DNA of 64,000 nucleotides from Paraburkholderia kururiensis JCM 10599 = LMG 19447 (GTDB lineage Bacteria > Pseudomonadota > Gammaproteobacteria > Burkholderiales > Burkholderiaceae). Shown in pieces: positions 51,766 through 60,602 of the stretch. The stretch is taken from assembly GCF_003986935.1 (NCBI RefSeq), contig NZ_RJZE01000004.1, positions 1 to 64,000 of the forward strand, written 5' to 3'. The notes under the pieces were generated by a model that ran no database searches, had not been told where the DNA came from, and was given only the letters and a program-made list of their open reading frames with translations. The translations under genes were made by a program, and so were the position numbers. Each line of letters opens with the position of its first letter. Positions within the stretch are counted from its first letter, which is position 1.

Positions 51766-51950
51766 TGATTGACCTTATAGGGCTTGGCGCAATGCGGATC
51801 GTCGCAGAAAACGGCGACTAAATCACGCGGTGCATGCTCCTGGGTGGGCGGCGCGCGCCCATCGGTGCATGACGATTTCGCCGCGCCAGTTGTGACTTCG
51901 CGCGTGCTGGTTTTGCGATGGCACTGCCATCTGCTGACAGCGGGGTGGCT

Positions 51951-52016
51951 TTGCGCTGAGGTTGCGCTGAGGTTGCTCTGACGTTGCGCTGGGGTTGCGC
52001 TGACGTCGCGCTGATC
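51951..52016. repeat. 11-bp tandem repeat, six copies
   Basis: Six contiguous units of consensus TTGCGCTGRSG: 51951, 51962, 51973 (TTGCTCTGACG), 51984, 51995 and 52006 (TCGCGCTGATC). The 11-bp period is close to one DNA helical turn. The array sits in the divergent promoter region between the efflux operon and the flavoprotein-patatin gene, 27 bases before the FNR-like box. Confidence 0.88.
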
Positions 52017-52042
52017 CGCCTCGCCCCGGGCGCCTGGCCCGA

Positions 52043-52056
52043 TTGACGTGGATCAA
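52043..52056 (+). promoter_or_regulatory. FNR/ANR-like box
   Basis: TTGACGTGGATCAA matches the FNR/ANR pattern TTGAT-N4-ATCAA with one difference (TTGAC, common in ANR sites). It is 86 bases before the flavoprotein-patatin start, a suitable place for an oxygen-responsive activator. Confidence 0.5.
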
Positions 52057-52141
52057 CGGGGCGCACCCGCGCGCCGGTACGGTACGGAGTGATCCCGGGC
52101 TGTCTTCCGTCCCGCTTTGTTTTCTTGCCGGAGCCGCTTTC

Positions 52142-54460
52142 ATGACGATGCGCCATGTCGACTTTCTGCTGGTGGGCGCAGGCCTTGCCAGCGTCACGGC
52201 GGCTCGCACGCTGCGCATGGAAGACCCCGCCGCGAGCATCGCCATTCTGAGCGGCGAGGCCGTACTGCCGTACCAGCGTCCGCCGCTGACGAAGGGTTTT
52301 CTGGACGGCTCGGTGAGTGCGCTGCAGATTGCGATTCGTCCCGCCGAGTTCTACGCGGAGCAGCGCATCGATTTGATGCTGGGCGCGCGTGCAGTGCGCG
52401 TGGATGCCAAAGACCACGTGGTGCATCTCGCGGACGGCAGCGCGATGGGCTACGGCAAGCTGTTGATCGCCACGGGCGTATCGCCGCGCGCGCCCGCACT
52501 GCCGGGCATGGGGCTCGCGGGCGTGTACAGCCTGCATACGCTCGCGGACGCCTCTGCGGTGCGCGATGCCGCGTTGCAGAGCGCGCAAAGCGGGCGAACA
52601 AGGCGCGCGGTGGTGATCGGCGCGGGCTTCGTCGGCATCGAAACGGCCGCGTCGCTGCGCGCGCTGGGGCTCGACGTCACCGTGATCGAGCGTCAGCACG
52701 CGGTGATGCCGCAACTGCGCGCGCCGGTGCTCTCGGCTTACTTCGCGAAACGTTGCGTTGAGCACGGCGTCGCCGTGAAAACGGATTGCCTCGTAGAAAG
52801 CGTGGTAGGGCGCGAGGGCGCGGAGGTAGTGGAAGGCGTGGTGACGAGCACAGGGGAAACCATTGCCTGCGATCTGGTGGTCGCGGCGGTGGGCGTGGCG
52901 CCGAACTGCGCGTTCCTGGAAGGCAGCGGCGTGGCGCTCGCCGACGGCGTGGTGGTGGACGACTGCCTGCAATCGAGCGACCCCGACATCTACGCGGCCG
53001 GCGACGTGGCCAGCTTCTTCGACCCCGTGTTCGGCGTGCGCCGGCGCATCGAGCACTGGGACAACGCGCGCCGCCAGGGCAACATCGCTGCGCGCAACAT
53101 GCGCGGCGGGCGCTTTCCGTATCGCGACGTGTCGATGTTCTTCGGCGACGCGTTCGGCCAGCCGTACAACTTCATGGGCTTCCCGCACGGCGTGACGGAA
53201 ACGGTGGAGCGCGGCTCGCTCGAAGCGGGCTCGTATTCGCTGCTGTACCTCAAGCACGACGTGCTGCGCGCCATCTTCTCGCTGGGGCGAACCGCGGGCG
53301 AGACCTCGGCCGCCGAGGAACTGATCCGCCTGCGCATCAGCCTGCACGGCGCGAAACCGCGTCTTGCCGACACCACGTTTCCGCTCGACCGCCTGCCCGA
53401 GCAGACCGTGCTGATCCTGCAAGGCGGCGGCGCGCTGGGCGCGTTCGAATGCGGGGCCATCCGCGCGCTGGAAGAAAAGGGCGTGCGGCCCGACGTGATT
53501 TCGGCCGTGTCGATCGGCGCCTTCAATGCGGCGATCGTCGCGAGTCATCCGGGCGATGCCTCGCGCGCGCTCGCCGCGTTCTGGCGGGACGTGTCGATTC
53601 CGCTGCCTGCGCTGCCTTCGTTACCGGCGCCGTTCGCCTGCGGTGACGACTCGCTGCACGGCGCGCTGCTTTCCTGGTACGTGCTGTGGTTCGGCGTGCC
53701 CAACTTCCTGCGTCCGCGCTGGTGGAATCCGAACCTGGGGCTTGCGGCATGGCTGCCCTGGTGGACGAGTCTCTACGACACCTCGCCCGTGCGCACGCTG
53801 ATCGAGCGCTACGTGGACTTCGACGCGCTGGCCGCCAGCCCCACGCGGCTCCTCTTGAGCGCCGTGGACGTGGCCACCGGCGAGCCGCGCATCTTCGACA
53901 GCTACGTGGACCGCATCGGCCCCGAACATCTGCTCGCGAGCGGTAGCCTGCCGCCCGGCATGCCGTGGACGATGGTGGACGGACGCGCGTACTGGGACGG
54001 CGGCATCGTGAGCAACTCTCCGCTCGACCTCGTGATCGAGCGCTGCGGGCGCATTGGCGGACGCATCTTCGCGGTGGACCTGTTTTCGGGCACGCGCGCG
54101 ATGCCGTCGAATCTGCTGGAGGTGATGCTGCGGCGCGACGAGATCGTCTACACCGACCGCGTGCGCAACGACCTGCGCTTCGAAGAGTATGCGAACGACT
54201 TCAGCGACCTCGTCGACGAAATTCTCAAGCAGGTGGACGAGCCCACGGCGCGGCGCATCCGCCAGCGCCCGCACTTCATTCGCCTGATGGGCAACCGCGC
54301 GCCGATCCGCATTGCGAGGATCGCGCTGGACGGCGGGCCGTTGTCGCTCTCGAGCGATTTCGATTTTTCGGCCTCGACGGTGACGCGCCTGCAGACGCGC
54401 GGCTACGAGGCGGCCCTTGCGGTGCTGGCGCGCGACGAGGTGCCGGTGCCCGCGGATTGA
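52142..54460 (+). CDS. FAD/NAD(P)-dependent oxidoreductase fused to a patatin-like phospholipase
   Basis: 772 residues from ATG 52142 (GGAG nine bases upstream). Residues ~1-400 are a ferredoxin-reductase-type flavoprotein: FAD motif (DFLLVGAGLASVTAARTL), NAD motif (RRAVVIGAGFVGIETAASLR) and the closing SDPDIYAAGDVASFF. From ~418 a patatin domain follows: oxyanion loop LILQGGGALGAFECGAIRAL, Ser457 in ISAVSIGAFNAAIVA (Ala-Val-Ser-Ile-Gly, lacking the first Gly of G-x-S-x-G) and Asp619 in AYWDGGIVSNSPLDL. A DUF3734-like C-terminus ends the protein. No stop, frameshift or start signal separates the halves. The fusion suggests redox-controlled acyl or hydroxybutyrate-ester hydrolysis; that is inference. 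Confidence 0.85.
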   Translation: MTMRHVDFLLVGAGLASVTAARTLRMEDPAASIAILSGEAVLPYQRPPLTKGFLDGSVSALQIAIRPAEFYAEQRIDLMLGARAVRVDAKDHVVHLADGSAMGYGKLLIATGVSPRAPALPGMGLAGVYSLHTLADASAVRDAALQSAQSGRTRRAVVIGAGFVGIETAASLRALGLDVTVIERQHAVMPQLRAPVLSAYFAKRCVEHGVAVKTDCLVESVVGREGAEVVEGVVTSTGETIACDLVVAAVGVAPNCAFLEGSGVALADGVVVDDCLQSSDPDIYAAGDVASFFDPVFGVRRRIEHWDNARRQGNIAARNMRGGRFPYRDVSMFFGDAFGQPYNFMGFPHGVTETVERGSLEAGSYSLLYLKHDVLRAIFSLGRTAGETSAAEELIRLRISLHGAKPRLADTTFPLDRLPEQTVLILQGGGALGAFECGAIRALEEKGVRPDVISAVSIGAFNAAIVASHPGDASRALAAFWRDVSIPLPALPSLPAPFACGDDSLHGALLSWYVLWFGVPNFLRPRWWNPNLGLAAWLPWWTSLYDTSPVRTLIERYVDFDALAASPTRLLLSAVDVATGEPRIFDSYVDRIGPEHLLASGSLPPGMPWTMVDGRAYWDGGIVSNSPLDLVIERCGRIGGRIFAVDLFSGTRAMPSNLLEVMLRRDEIVYTDRVRNDLRFEEYANDFSDLVDEILKQVDEPTARRIRQRPHFIRLMGNRAPIRIARIALDGGPLSLSSDFDFSASTVTRLQTRGYEAALAVLARDEVPVPAD

Positions 54461-54584
54461 GGGTGGCTTCGGAATGGCCAGGGTGCCTTGGCCGGGGAGG
54501 AGGGGGCAGATGCCAGGCGCGTGCCGCCACAGTCGCCATAGCTGTGTTCGGCCGCCCTCGGCCGCGGCGCACCGTTCCCGCCGT

Positions 54585-54598
54585 TTGATTGACCTCAA
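54585..54598 (+). promoter_or_regulatory. FNR/ANR-like box
   Basis: TTGATTGACCTCAA is one base off the consensus TTGAT-N4-ATCAA. It lies 186 bases upstream of the phosphoribosyltransferase start in an otherwise featureless 323-base gap. With the box at 52043 it suggests a small oxygen-regulated pair of genes. Confidence 0.45.
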
Positions 54599-54783
54599 GC
54601 GATTCGCCCCGATCGCGCGCAGAATTTCTTCGTGGCGTTGCAGACCGGCGTGCTGCGAACCGTTCCTTCGCCGTTCTGACGGTCTTCATCGCCTTCGCGG
54701 CCTCTCGTGACGTAGCGCGCGACGACCGGGCGCACAACGCGTTTTCGCCTCTGCTGCGCCCTTCACTGTCGGGATGATCTGCC

Positions 54784-55440
54784 ATGGAATTTCTCTACGA
54801 CGACCGTGCCCACGCCGGCCGCGTGCTCGCAGGAAGGCTCGCGCGTTATGCGGGGCGCGATGACGTGATCGTGCTCGGCCTGCCGCGCGGCGGTGTGCCT
54901 GTGGCCTACGAAGTGGCGCGTGCGCTCGGCGCGCCGCTCGACGTACTCGTGGTGCGCAAGCTCGGCGTGCCGAACTATCCGGAACTCGCAATGGGCGCGG
55001 TGGGCCCGGGCGATACCGTGTATCTGGATCGGCACATCGTTGCCGAAACCGGCGTGTCGCCGCACGAGATCGATCGCGTGCTGGCCGCAGAGCGCGCGGA
55101 ACTCCAGCGCCGCGAGGCGCTGTACCGCGGAGGGCGTGCACCGCTCGTCGCGGAGGGACGCACCGCGATCGTCGTCGACGACGGCATGGCAACCGGCGCC
55201 ACGATGCGTGTGGCCGTCCAGCTGCTGCGCAAGGGCAACGCCGCGCGCATCGTGGTGGCGGTGCCGGTGGCGCCCGGCGACACGGTGGCGCGCGTTGGGC
55301 CGCTCGCGGACGAGGTGATCTGCGCTTACGTGCCGCGCGTCTTCCAGGGCGTAGGGCAGTTCTACGGCGACTTCGCCCAGACCGCCGACGCGCAGGTGAC
55401 GGAGCTGCTCGCGCGCTCGCGCGTGGAGCCCGCGGAGTAG
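54784..55440 (+). CDS. Phosphoribosyltransferase-domain protein
   Basis: 218 residues. The PRPP-binding motif is clear (TAIVVDDGMATGATMRVAVQ, residues ~128-147), preceded by the family start DDVIVLGLPRGGVPVAYEVA and LDVLVVRKLGVPNYPELAMG. This subtype of stand-alone type-I PRTase is often found with stress, alpha/beta-hydrolase or erythromycin-esterase-type genes; its base substrate is unknown. The helical insert (DRVLAAERAELQRREALYRG) is normal for the subtype. An FNR-like box lies upstream. No other gene shares its strand closely, so it is probably monocistronic. Confidence 0.88.
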   Translation: MEFLYDDRAHAGRVLAGRLARYAGRDDVIVLGLPRGGVPVAYEVARALGAPLDVLVVRKLGVPNYPELAMGAVGPGDTVYLDRHIVAETGVSPHEIDRVLAAERAELQRREALYRGGRAPLVAEGRTAIVVDDGMATGATMRVAVQLLRKGNAARIVVAVPVAPGDTVARVGPLADEVICAYVPRVFQGVGQFYGDFAQTADAQVTELLARSRVEPAE

Positions 55441-55659
55441 CGGGGTAGCGGATCGGGTTGCAGGCGAGGGATCGCAGACGGAATGGCAGCCGGCCCGAAC
55501 AAGGCGAGGGAAGGGCGCGGCATACCGCGTTCGGGCGATGCGAAGCGGCACCTTGTTACAGGTCGTGACCGAAACATTTCACCGGTAACGATCGAGTAAC
55601 CAACACGCGCAGCAGGTGCCCTATCGTGTCGCCATCGCAACGCAAGGAGTCAGGCAATC

Positions 55660-56286
55660 ATGAAACGCAAAGCCAGTTTGTCGGCCTTCGGAAGGGCACG
55701 CCGGCTGCCGGCGTGGTCGCGGTTTGCCGTGCCCGCCGCCATGGCTGGTGTGGCGGTGGCGCTGGTGGGCTGCACGGTCATGCCGCCCAGCGGCCCGAGC
55801 GTGGTGGCGTTGCCGCCCAAGGGCAAGTCGCTCACGGAATTCCAGCAGGAAGACTATGCGTGCCGCGACTACGCCTTCCGCTCTACGGACTCGGCGGGCG
55901 CGGCTCAGGGCGCGACGGCCAATAGCGTGAACAGCGCGGCGCTCGGCACGGTGGGCGGCGCGGCGGCCGGTGCGCTACTGGGCGCGGCCGCGGGCAACGC
56001 AGGAGCCGGCGCGGCAATTGGCGCGGGCAGCGGCCTGCTGCTCGGCTCGGCGGTGGGCGCGAACGGTGCGCAATATGCGTCGGGCGGCTTGCAGGCCCGG
56101 TACGACGCGGCTTACGCGCAATGCATGACGTCGAAGGGCAACACGATTTCGCCGCCTGCCTACGCCACGCCGATGTACGGCCAGCCCGTCTACGGTCAGC
56201 CGATGTACGCGGCGCCCCCCGTGATCTATCGCGCGCCGCCTCCGCCGGTCTACTACTACGCGCCTCCGGCCCCCTGGTATTACTGA
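55660..56286 (+). CDS. Glycine-zipper outer-membrane lipoprotein-like protein
   Basis: 208 residues. An N-terminal hydrophobic segment ends in a lipobox (VAVALVGCTVMPPSGPS, Cys ~38). FQQEDYACRDYAFRSTDS is followed by a glycine zipper of ~45 residues (GTVGGAAAGALLGAAAGNAG, GAGSGLLLGSAVGANGA), which would span or associate with a membrane, and a Tyr/Pro-rich tail (PMYGQPVYGQPMYAAPP, YYYAPPAPWYY). Similar YMGG/Gly-zipper proteins are surface lipoproteins of unknown role. AAGGAG is 11 bases before the ATG. It is convergent with the next, larger gene. Confidence 0.8.
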   Translation: MKRKASLSAFGRARRLPAWSRFAVPAAMAGVAVALVGCTVMPPSGPSVVALPPKGKSLTEFQQEDYACRDYAFRSTDSAGAAQGATANSVNSAALGTVGGAAAGALLGAAAGNAGAGAAIGAGSGLLLGSAVGANGAQYASGGLQARYDAAYAQCMTSKGNTISPPAYATPMYGQPVYGQPMYAAPPVIYRAPPPPVYYYAPPAPWYY

Positions 56287-56388
56287 CGCGGGTGGGGTAG
56301 AAGCAGGGCACTCCGCCGCATGGGACTGTCCGCGGCCCGGCTCTCACGACCGGGCCGCGGCATTTACTGCTCGTCGCGCGCCCGACTC

Positions 56389-58686
56389 CTAACCGTGGTG
56401 TTCTTCCGCCTTGTGAGCGGGCGGATGAGACTGCGGGTGCGGTTGAGGATGAGCATGCGGCTGCGCCGGATGGGCGTTGGTGTGCGGCGCGGGCCGTGGC
56501 GCCGCGTCGGCGCGTTGGGGCGGACGCGGATTGTCGTGCGGTGCTTCCACGGCGTGAGGCTCGGCGTGCTGCGTCGGCTGCGCATTGCGCGGCACTTCTT
56601 GCTGCCGCACGGCGTCGTGCTCGGGTTGCTGCTGCGGTTCGCGTGGCGCCGCGGTTTCATGCGGCTGCATCCGCCCGGCTTGCGGCGCACGCGGGCCTTC
56701 CGCCTGAGGTGCGGCCTGAGGTGCGTCGAAACCGCCTTGCGCCGTATGTCCGTTGCGCGCTTCCTCCTGCGCGTGCGAGGCGCCGCCCGTCGGGTGCGGC
56801 ACGCCATTGTCGGCGGCCGCGGGCGCGTGCGGTGCCGGCTCGCCGGGGTGCGCTTCGTGGTCGATTCCATGGCTCGCTTCACGGCTGTTCCCGTCCGCGG
56901 GCGCTTGCGGCGCGCCCTGCCCCCGAGCCGTCTCGCCGCCGTGTTGCGGTGCTTCTTGCGGTTCGCCGTTCGGTTCGCCCTGCACGGGCGCCTGTAGGCC
57001 GGGCCGCCGGCCAACCGGCCGCGCCGTTTCGCGATCGATCACATGAAAGCCCTGTGTTTGCGGTTCGCGGCTCGCCGGTGCGCCGTGGGCGGCTTCGGGC
57101 GCGGCACGGTGCACGACCGGTTCGCCCGCGCCTTCCACGCGTCCGCCCGCTGACGCGAAGCGCTGCGCAAGCGTGTCGTGCAATGCGGGGGGCACGGCCG
57201 GCGCACGCGTGGCGATGACCTGCCGCTGCGCGGCCTCAGCCGGCGCGCCGATCTTCGCGGCGCGCATGCCGCCCGCAAAGCTTTCCCGTACCGGCGCCAC
57301 GGCGGGCGCACCTGCTCCGACCTGCGCATGCGCCAGCTGCTGCGGCGTGAGTGCATGAGCGGCCATGGCCACGGGCTGCCCGTGCACGAAGGTGTTGGCG
57401 GGGACGGCGGTCACCGCGCCGGGCACCGTCTGGTTGATGTACGTGTTGTGCACGTTGGTGATGTTGTTGACGATCGTCGTGTTGTGGACGTTCGTCACAT
57501 TCACGTTGTTCACGCGTTCGTAGTAGCGCGGACTGTAGCCGTAGGCCGGATGCCAGGGCTCGCCCGGGCCGAGCGGGAGCCACGCCACGCCTGCGGTGAT
57601 GGCCGCGCCGATGGTGAGGTTGATCCCCCAATGCACGCCGCCCCCTCCACTGCTCCCGCCGCCCACGAAGGCCACGAGCGCCGGCGCATAGCAGGGCGGC
57701 CGCGCGACCACGACCGGGCCGGGCACCCACGCCCACACGCGGTCGATATATGCCCAACGTCCATAGTGGAACGGCGCGAAGCCCCAGGGCGCGTCGTCGA
57801 TCCAGGTCCAGCCCCATGGCGCGATCCAGGCCCAGTGCCCGGCGTGGTATGGCACCCAGCCGGCCGAGACGGCGACCGTCGGAACCCACACCTCGCCGTA
57901 GGTCGGATCGTGCCGCCACGTGCCGTTGGCATCCAGTGCTTCGTAACCCGGCATTTCGCGCGAGACGTAGCGGGCCGAGACCGACGCGTCTTCGGCGCGG
58001 TCGCGCGCGGCGACCCAGCGGTCGAAGCTGTCCGGTGCGGGGGCCGCGCCGCCCGCCTGCTGCTGGAGGTTCGTGCCGACGAAGCGGATCTGCTCGCCCG
58101 CGCTCATGGCATACGAGCCGCCGTCGCCGTACAGGGTGGCCGTTCCCGAGCGCAGCGTGACCGTCGTGGCGCTGCCGTCCGGCGCCACGTCGACGCGAAA
58201 GAGGCCGGCGTTCGTGGCGACGAGCGCGACGTTCGGCGTGTCGACCTCGAAGCTCTGGCCGGCGGGCAACGCGCGCACGTGCGCCGAAAGAGAGCCTTGC
58301 GTGACCTTGAGCTGTGTGACCGTGTCGGTGAGGTCGACGATGTCGAGCGCGGTCTGCTGGTCGAGCCGCAGCGCGGTGGAACCGGCATGCAGTTCGGCGC
58401 GCGCGCCGCTGTCGGCCCAGAGCTGGTCGCCGGTGGTGAGCGGGCGGTTCAGCACGGCGTAGGACCAGTCGGTGAGGCCCGCAGGCTCCATCGTGACCGT
58501 GCCGTTGAAGTAGTCGAGACGCGCGACGCGGCCCGGCGGATCGCCGGCCGCCGCGCCTGCCGGCACGCCGCCCGGTGCTGCGGGCGATGGCACGGTGTCC
58601 TGAGCAAATCCAGGTGGGGCAATGAGGGCGAGCGCCGCGCATAGCGATAGCGCGCCCGCGTGGATGCGATGCAAGCTTGTTGTCAT
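56389..58686 (-). CDS. Secreted FecR-domain / DUF6600 protein with Pro/His-rich tail
   Basis: 765 residues from ATG 58686 (GGAG ten bases upstream). A signal peptide ends near GFAQ. Residues ~45-210 are a FecR-like domain (GDQLWADSGARAELHAGSTA, VDTPNVALVATNAGLFRVDV). Residues ~245-370 match the Trp/Tyr-rich DUF6600 region (EVWVPTVAVSAGWVPYHAGH, GFAPFHYGRWAYIDRVWAWV). Then come an Asn-rich stretch (NVNVTNVHNTTIVNNITNVH) and a disordered Pro/His/Ala/Gln-rich tail of ~250 residues ending in HPPAHKAEEHHG. It is probably periplasmic or surface-exposed and anchored through interactions; no function is established. The tail composition and length are variable in such proteins. Confidence 0.82.
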   Translation of the reverse strand: MTTSLHRIHAGALSLCAALALIAPPGFAQDTVPSPAAPGGVPAGAAAGDPPGRVARLDYFNGTVTMEPAGLTDWSYAVLNRPLTTGDQLWADSGARAELHAGSTALRLDQQTALDIVDLTDTVTQLKVTQGSLSAHVRALPAGQSFEVDTPNVALVATNAGLFRVDVAPDGSATTVTLRSGTATLYGDGGSYAMSAGEQIRFVGTNLQQQAGGAAPAPDSFDRWVAARDRAEDASVSARYVSREMPGYEALDANGTWRHDPTYGEVWVPTVAVSAGWVPYHAGHWAWIAPWGWTWIDDAPWGFAPFHYGRWAYIDRVWAWVPGPVVVARPPCYAPALVAFVGGGSSGGGGVHWGINLTIGAAITAGVAWLPLGPGEPWHPAYGYSPRYYERVNNVNVTNVHNTTIVNNITNVHNTYINQTVPGAVTAVPANTFVHGQPVAMAAHALTPQQLAHAQVGAGAPAVAPVRESFAGGMRAAKIGAPAEAAQRQVIATRAPAVPPALHDTLAQRFASAGGRVEGAGEPVVHRAAPEAAHGAPASREPQTQGFHVIDRETARPVGRRPGLQAPVQGEPNGEPQEAPQHGGETARGQGAPQAPADGNSREASHGIDHEAHPGEPAPHAPAAADNGVPHPTGGASHAQEEARNGHTAQGGFDAPQAAPQAEGPRAPQAGRMQPHETAAPREPQQQPEHDAVRQQEVPRNAQPTQHAEPHAVEAPHDNPRPPQRADAAPRPAPHTNAHPAQPHAHPQPHPQSHPPAHKAEEHHG

Positions 58687-59043
58687 TATTGGAAGCTCCG
58701 TTGTTATGGATCTGTCAGCGTGGACCGTCGCAAGCGGGATCAGGCCGGCTTCACCTGCGTCGTCACGTCTGCTAACGCCGTGATTGTTAAACGCGATGAC
58801 ACGCGCGAACCCGTCGCTGCGCACGACATTGCAACGAAATGTGAGTCCTGTATCGCGTACGGTATGAGCCGTCTGCATAGGGCGCGACAGGACCCGAAAG
58901 GGCACGAGCAGGCGTGCGTTGGTGGTATGGTCGGGCTTCGGTGTGTCCGTTTTCGGCGCGTCGGTGCAGTGCGTGCGCGGGCGTTGTTCGTTCGGCGCGC
59001 TGCGCCGGCCGTTGCACCCATAACCACAAGACAGGGAGCCCGC
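58687..59043. other. Divergent promoter region
   Basis: 357 bases between the DUF6600 gene (minus) and the DUF2252 gene (plus). It must carry both promoters. I see no palindrome, repeat or small gene that stands out; AGGGAG at 59033-59038 is the ribosome binding site of the DUF2252 gene. Confidence 0.35.
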
Positions 59044-60267
59044 ATGATCGATGCCGTCAAGGAAATCGCGGACTGGAACGCCAACCGCGAGCCAGAGCGG
59101 CTCGCCATGAAATACCGCGCCATGCGCACCTCGCCGTTCGTGTTTCTGCGCGGCACGTGCCATCTCTTCTACCGCCGCGTGCCGGCGCAAGGCGTGCTCG
59201 CCCAGGCCCCCGCGGTGTGGATCTGCGGGGACATGCATCTGGAAAACTTCGGCAGCTACAAGGCCGACAACCGGCTCGTCTACTTCGACATCAACGACTT
59301 CGACGAGGCCTGTCTCGCGCCCGCGCTTTACGAGATGGTGCGGCTCCTCACGAGCGTGCTGGTGGGCGCCGCGGACCTGAAGCTCTCGCGCGCCGAGGCG
59401 CTGGGCCTGTGCCATTCGGCCGTGGACGCCTACGCGCGTGCGCTCGCGTTCGGCAAGGCGCGCTGGGTGGAGCCCGAGACGTCGGACGGCATGGTGCGCG
59501 AACTCTTCGACGGCCTCGCCAAACGTACACGCGTGGATCACCTCGACCGGCGCACCGAACTCAAGGGCAAAAAGCGCGCGCTGCGCGTGGACGGCAAGAA
59601 GGCGCTGCCCGTGGACGACCCCACGCGTGAAGCCGTGACCGCGTTCATGGCGAGCTTCGCGAAAGAGGCCCAGACACCCGACGCCCCCGCGTTCTATCGC
59701 GTGATCGACGTGGCGCGGCGCATCGCGGGTACGGGCAGCCTCGGCGTGGACCGATACGTCGTGCTGGTGGAAGGCAAGGGCTCGCCGGACGGCAACTATC
59801 TGATCGACCTGAAAGAGGCGCTGCCTTCCTCCGTGGCGCCGAACCTGAAGACGAAGCAGCCGCACTGGCCCACCGAAGCGCAGCGCGTGGTGGCCGTGCA
59901 GCAGCGCATGCAGGCTGTCTCGCAGGCGTTCCTGCATGCCGTCACGTTCAACGGCCGCCCGTATGTGCTGCGCGGCCTGCAACCTTCGGAGGACCGCGTG
60001 GCGCTCGCGGGCTGGGACAGCAAACTGCCGCGGCTCGAAGGCGTGGTCAATACGATGGCCGAACTCTGCGCATGGGCGCAGTTGCGCAGCGGCGGCCGCC
60101 AGGGCTCCGCGATTGCCGACGAGATGATCGCCTTCGGCGAGAAGACCGACTGGCAGATGCCGCTCATCGAACTGGCGCTGCAATGCGAAAAACAGGTGCA
60201 GGACGACTGGCGCGCGTATTGCGAGGCATACGACCGCGGCGCGTTCGGGGCGGCGGCGAAGGCGTAG
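59044..60267 (+). CDS. DUF2252 family protein (kinase-fold-like)
   Basis: 407 residues from ATG 59044, six bases after GGGAG. The DUF2252 signatures are RTSPFVFLRGTCHLFYRRVP, VWICGDMHLENFGSYKADN and VYFDINDFDEACLAPALYEM; the GDMHLENFG/FDINDFDE pair resembles the catalytic and metal-binding loops of aminoglycoside phosphotransferase-type kinases (HxD...D). The C-terminus has FNGRPYVLRGLQPSEDRVAL. It may be a small-molecule phosphotransferase; no substrate is known. It is separate from its divergent and convergent neighbours. Confidence 0.83.
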   Translation: MIDAVKEIADWNANREPERLAMKYRAMRTSPFVFLRGTCHLFYRRVPAQGVLAQAPAVWICGDMHLENFGSYKADNRLVYFDINDFDEACLAPALYEMVRLLTSVLVGAADLKLSRAEALGLCHSAVDAYARALAFGKARWVEPETSDGMVRELFDGLAKRTRVDHLDRRTELKGKKRALRVDGKKALPVDDPTREAVTAFMASFAKEAQTPDAPAFYRVIDVARRIAGTGSLGVDRYVVLVEGKGSPDGNYLIDLKEALPSSVAPNLKTKQPHWPTEAQRVVAVQQRMQAVSQAFLHAVTFNGRPYVLRGLQPSEDRVALAGWDSKLPRLEGVVNTMAELCAWAQLRSGGRQGSAIADEMIAFGEKTDWQMPLIELALQCEKQVQDDWRAYCEAYDRGAFGAAAKA

Positions 60268-60602
60268 TGGCGTGACGGAACGAGGGTCAGAGAGAGGCGG
60301 AGAGAGGCGGAGAGAGGGCCAGCAAGAGGTGCGGCGGCGGGCCATCGAACGATGACTGGCGTCGCGCGCAACGTCGTCGGTCTGCGCGTGCGCGTATGAG
60401 GCCGCGATCGGCATCATCGCGGCGCTCCTTGCCGGGTGCGTGCTGCTCGTCAGCAGTGCGGGTCGTTTGCGCGCATGGGGCGCCGCGAGCAGTGGGCTGA
60501 AGCGAAAGCGCGTGGTGGTCTGCGGTCCTGCCTGCATCCATACGTGCACCAACGCTCGCACTAATGCGCACGCCATCGCCAGCGCCGCCATCGACAACGT
60601 CG
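60268..60602. other. Convergent intergenic stretch
   Basis: 335 bases between the stops of the DUF2252 and metallophosphoesterase genes. It contains a short purine-rich repeat (AGAGAGGCGG at 60291-60300 and 60301-60310, then AGAGAGG). No gene or terminator could be supported. Confidence 0.4.
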
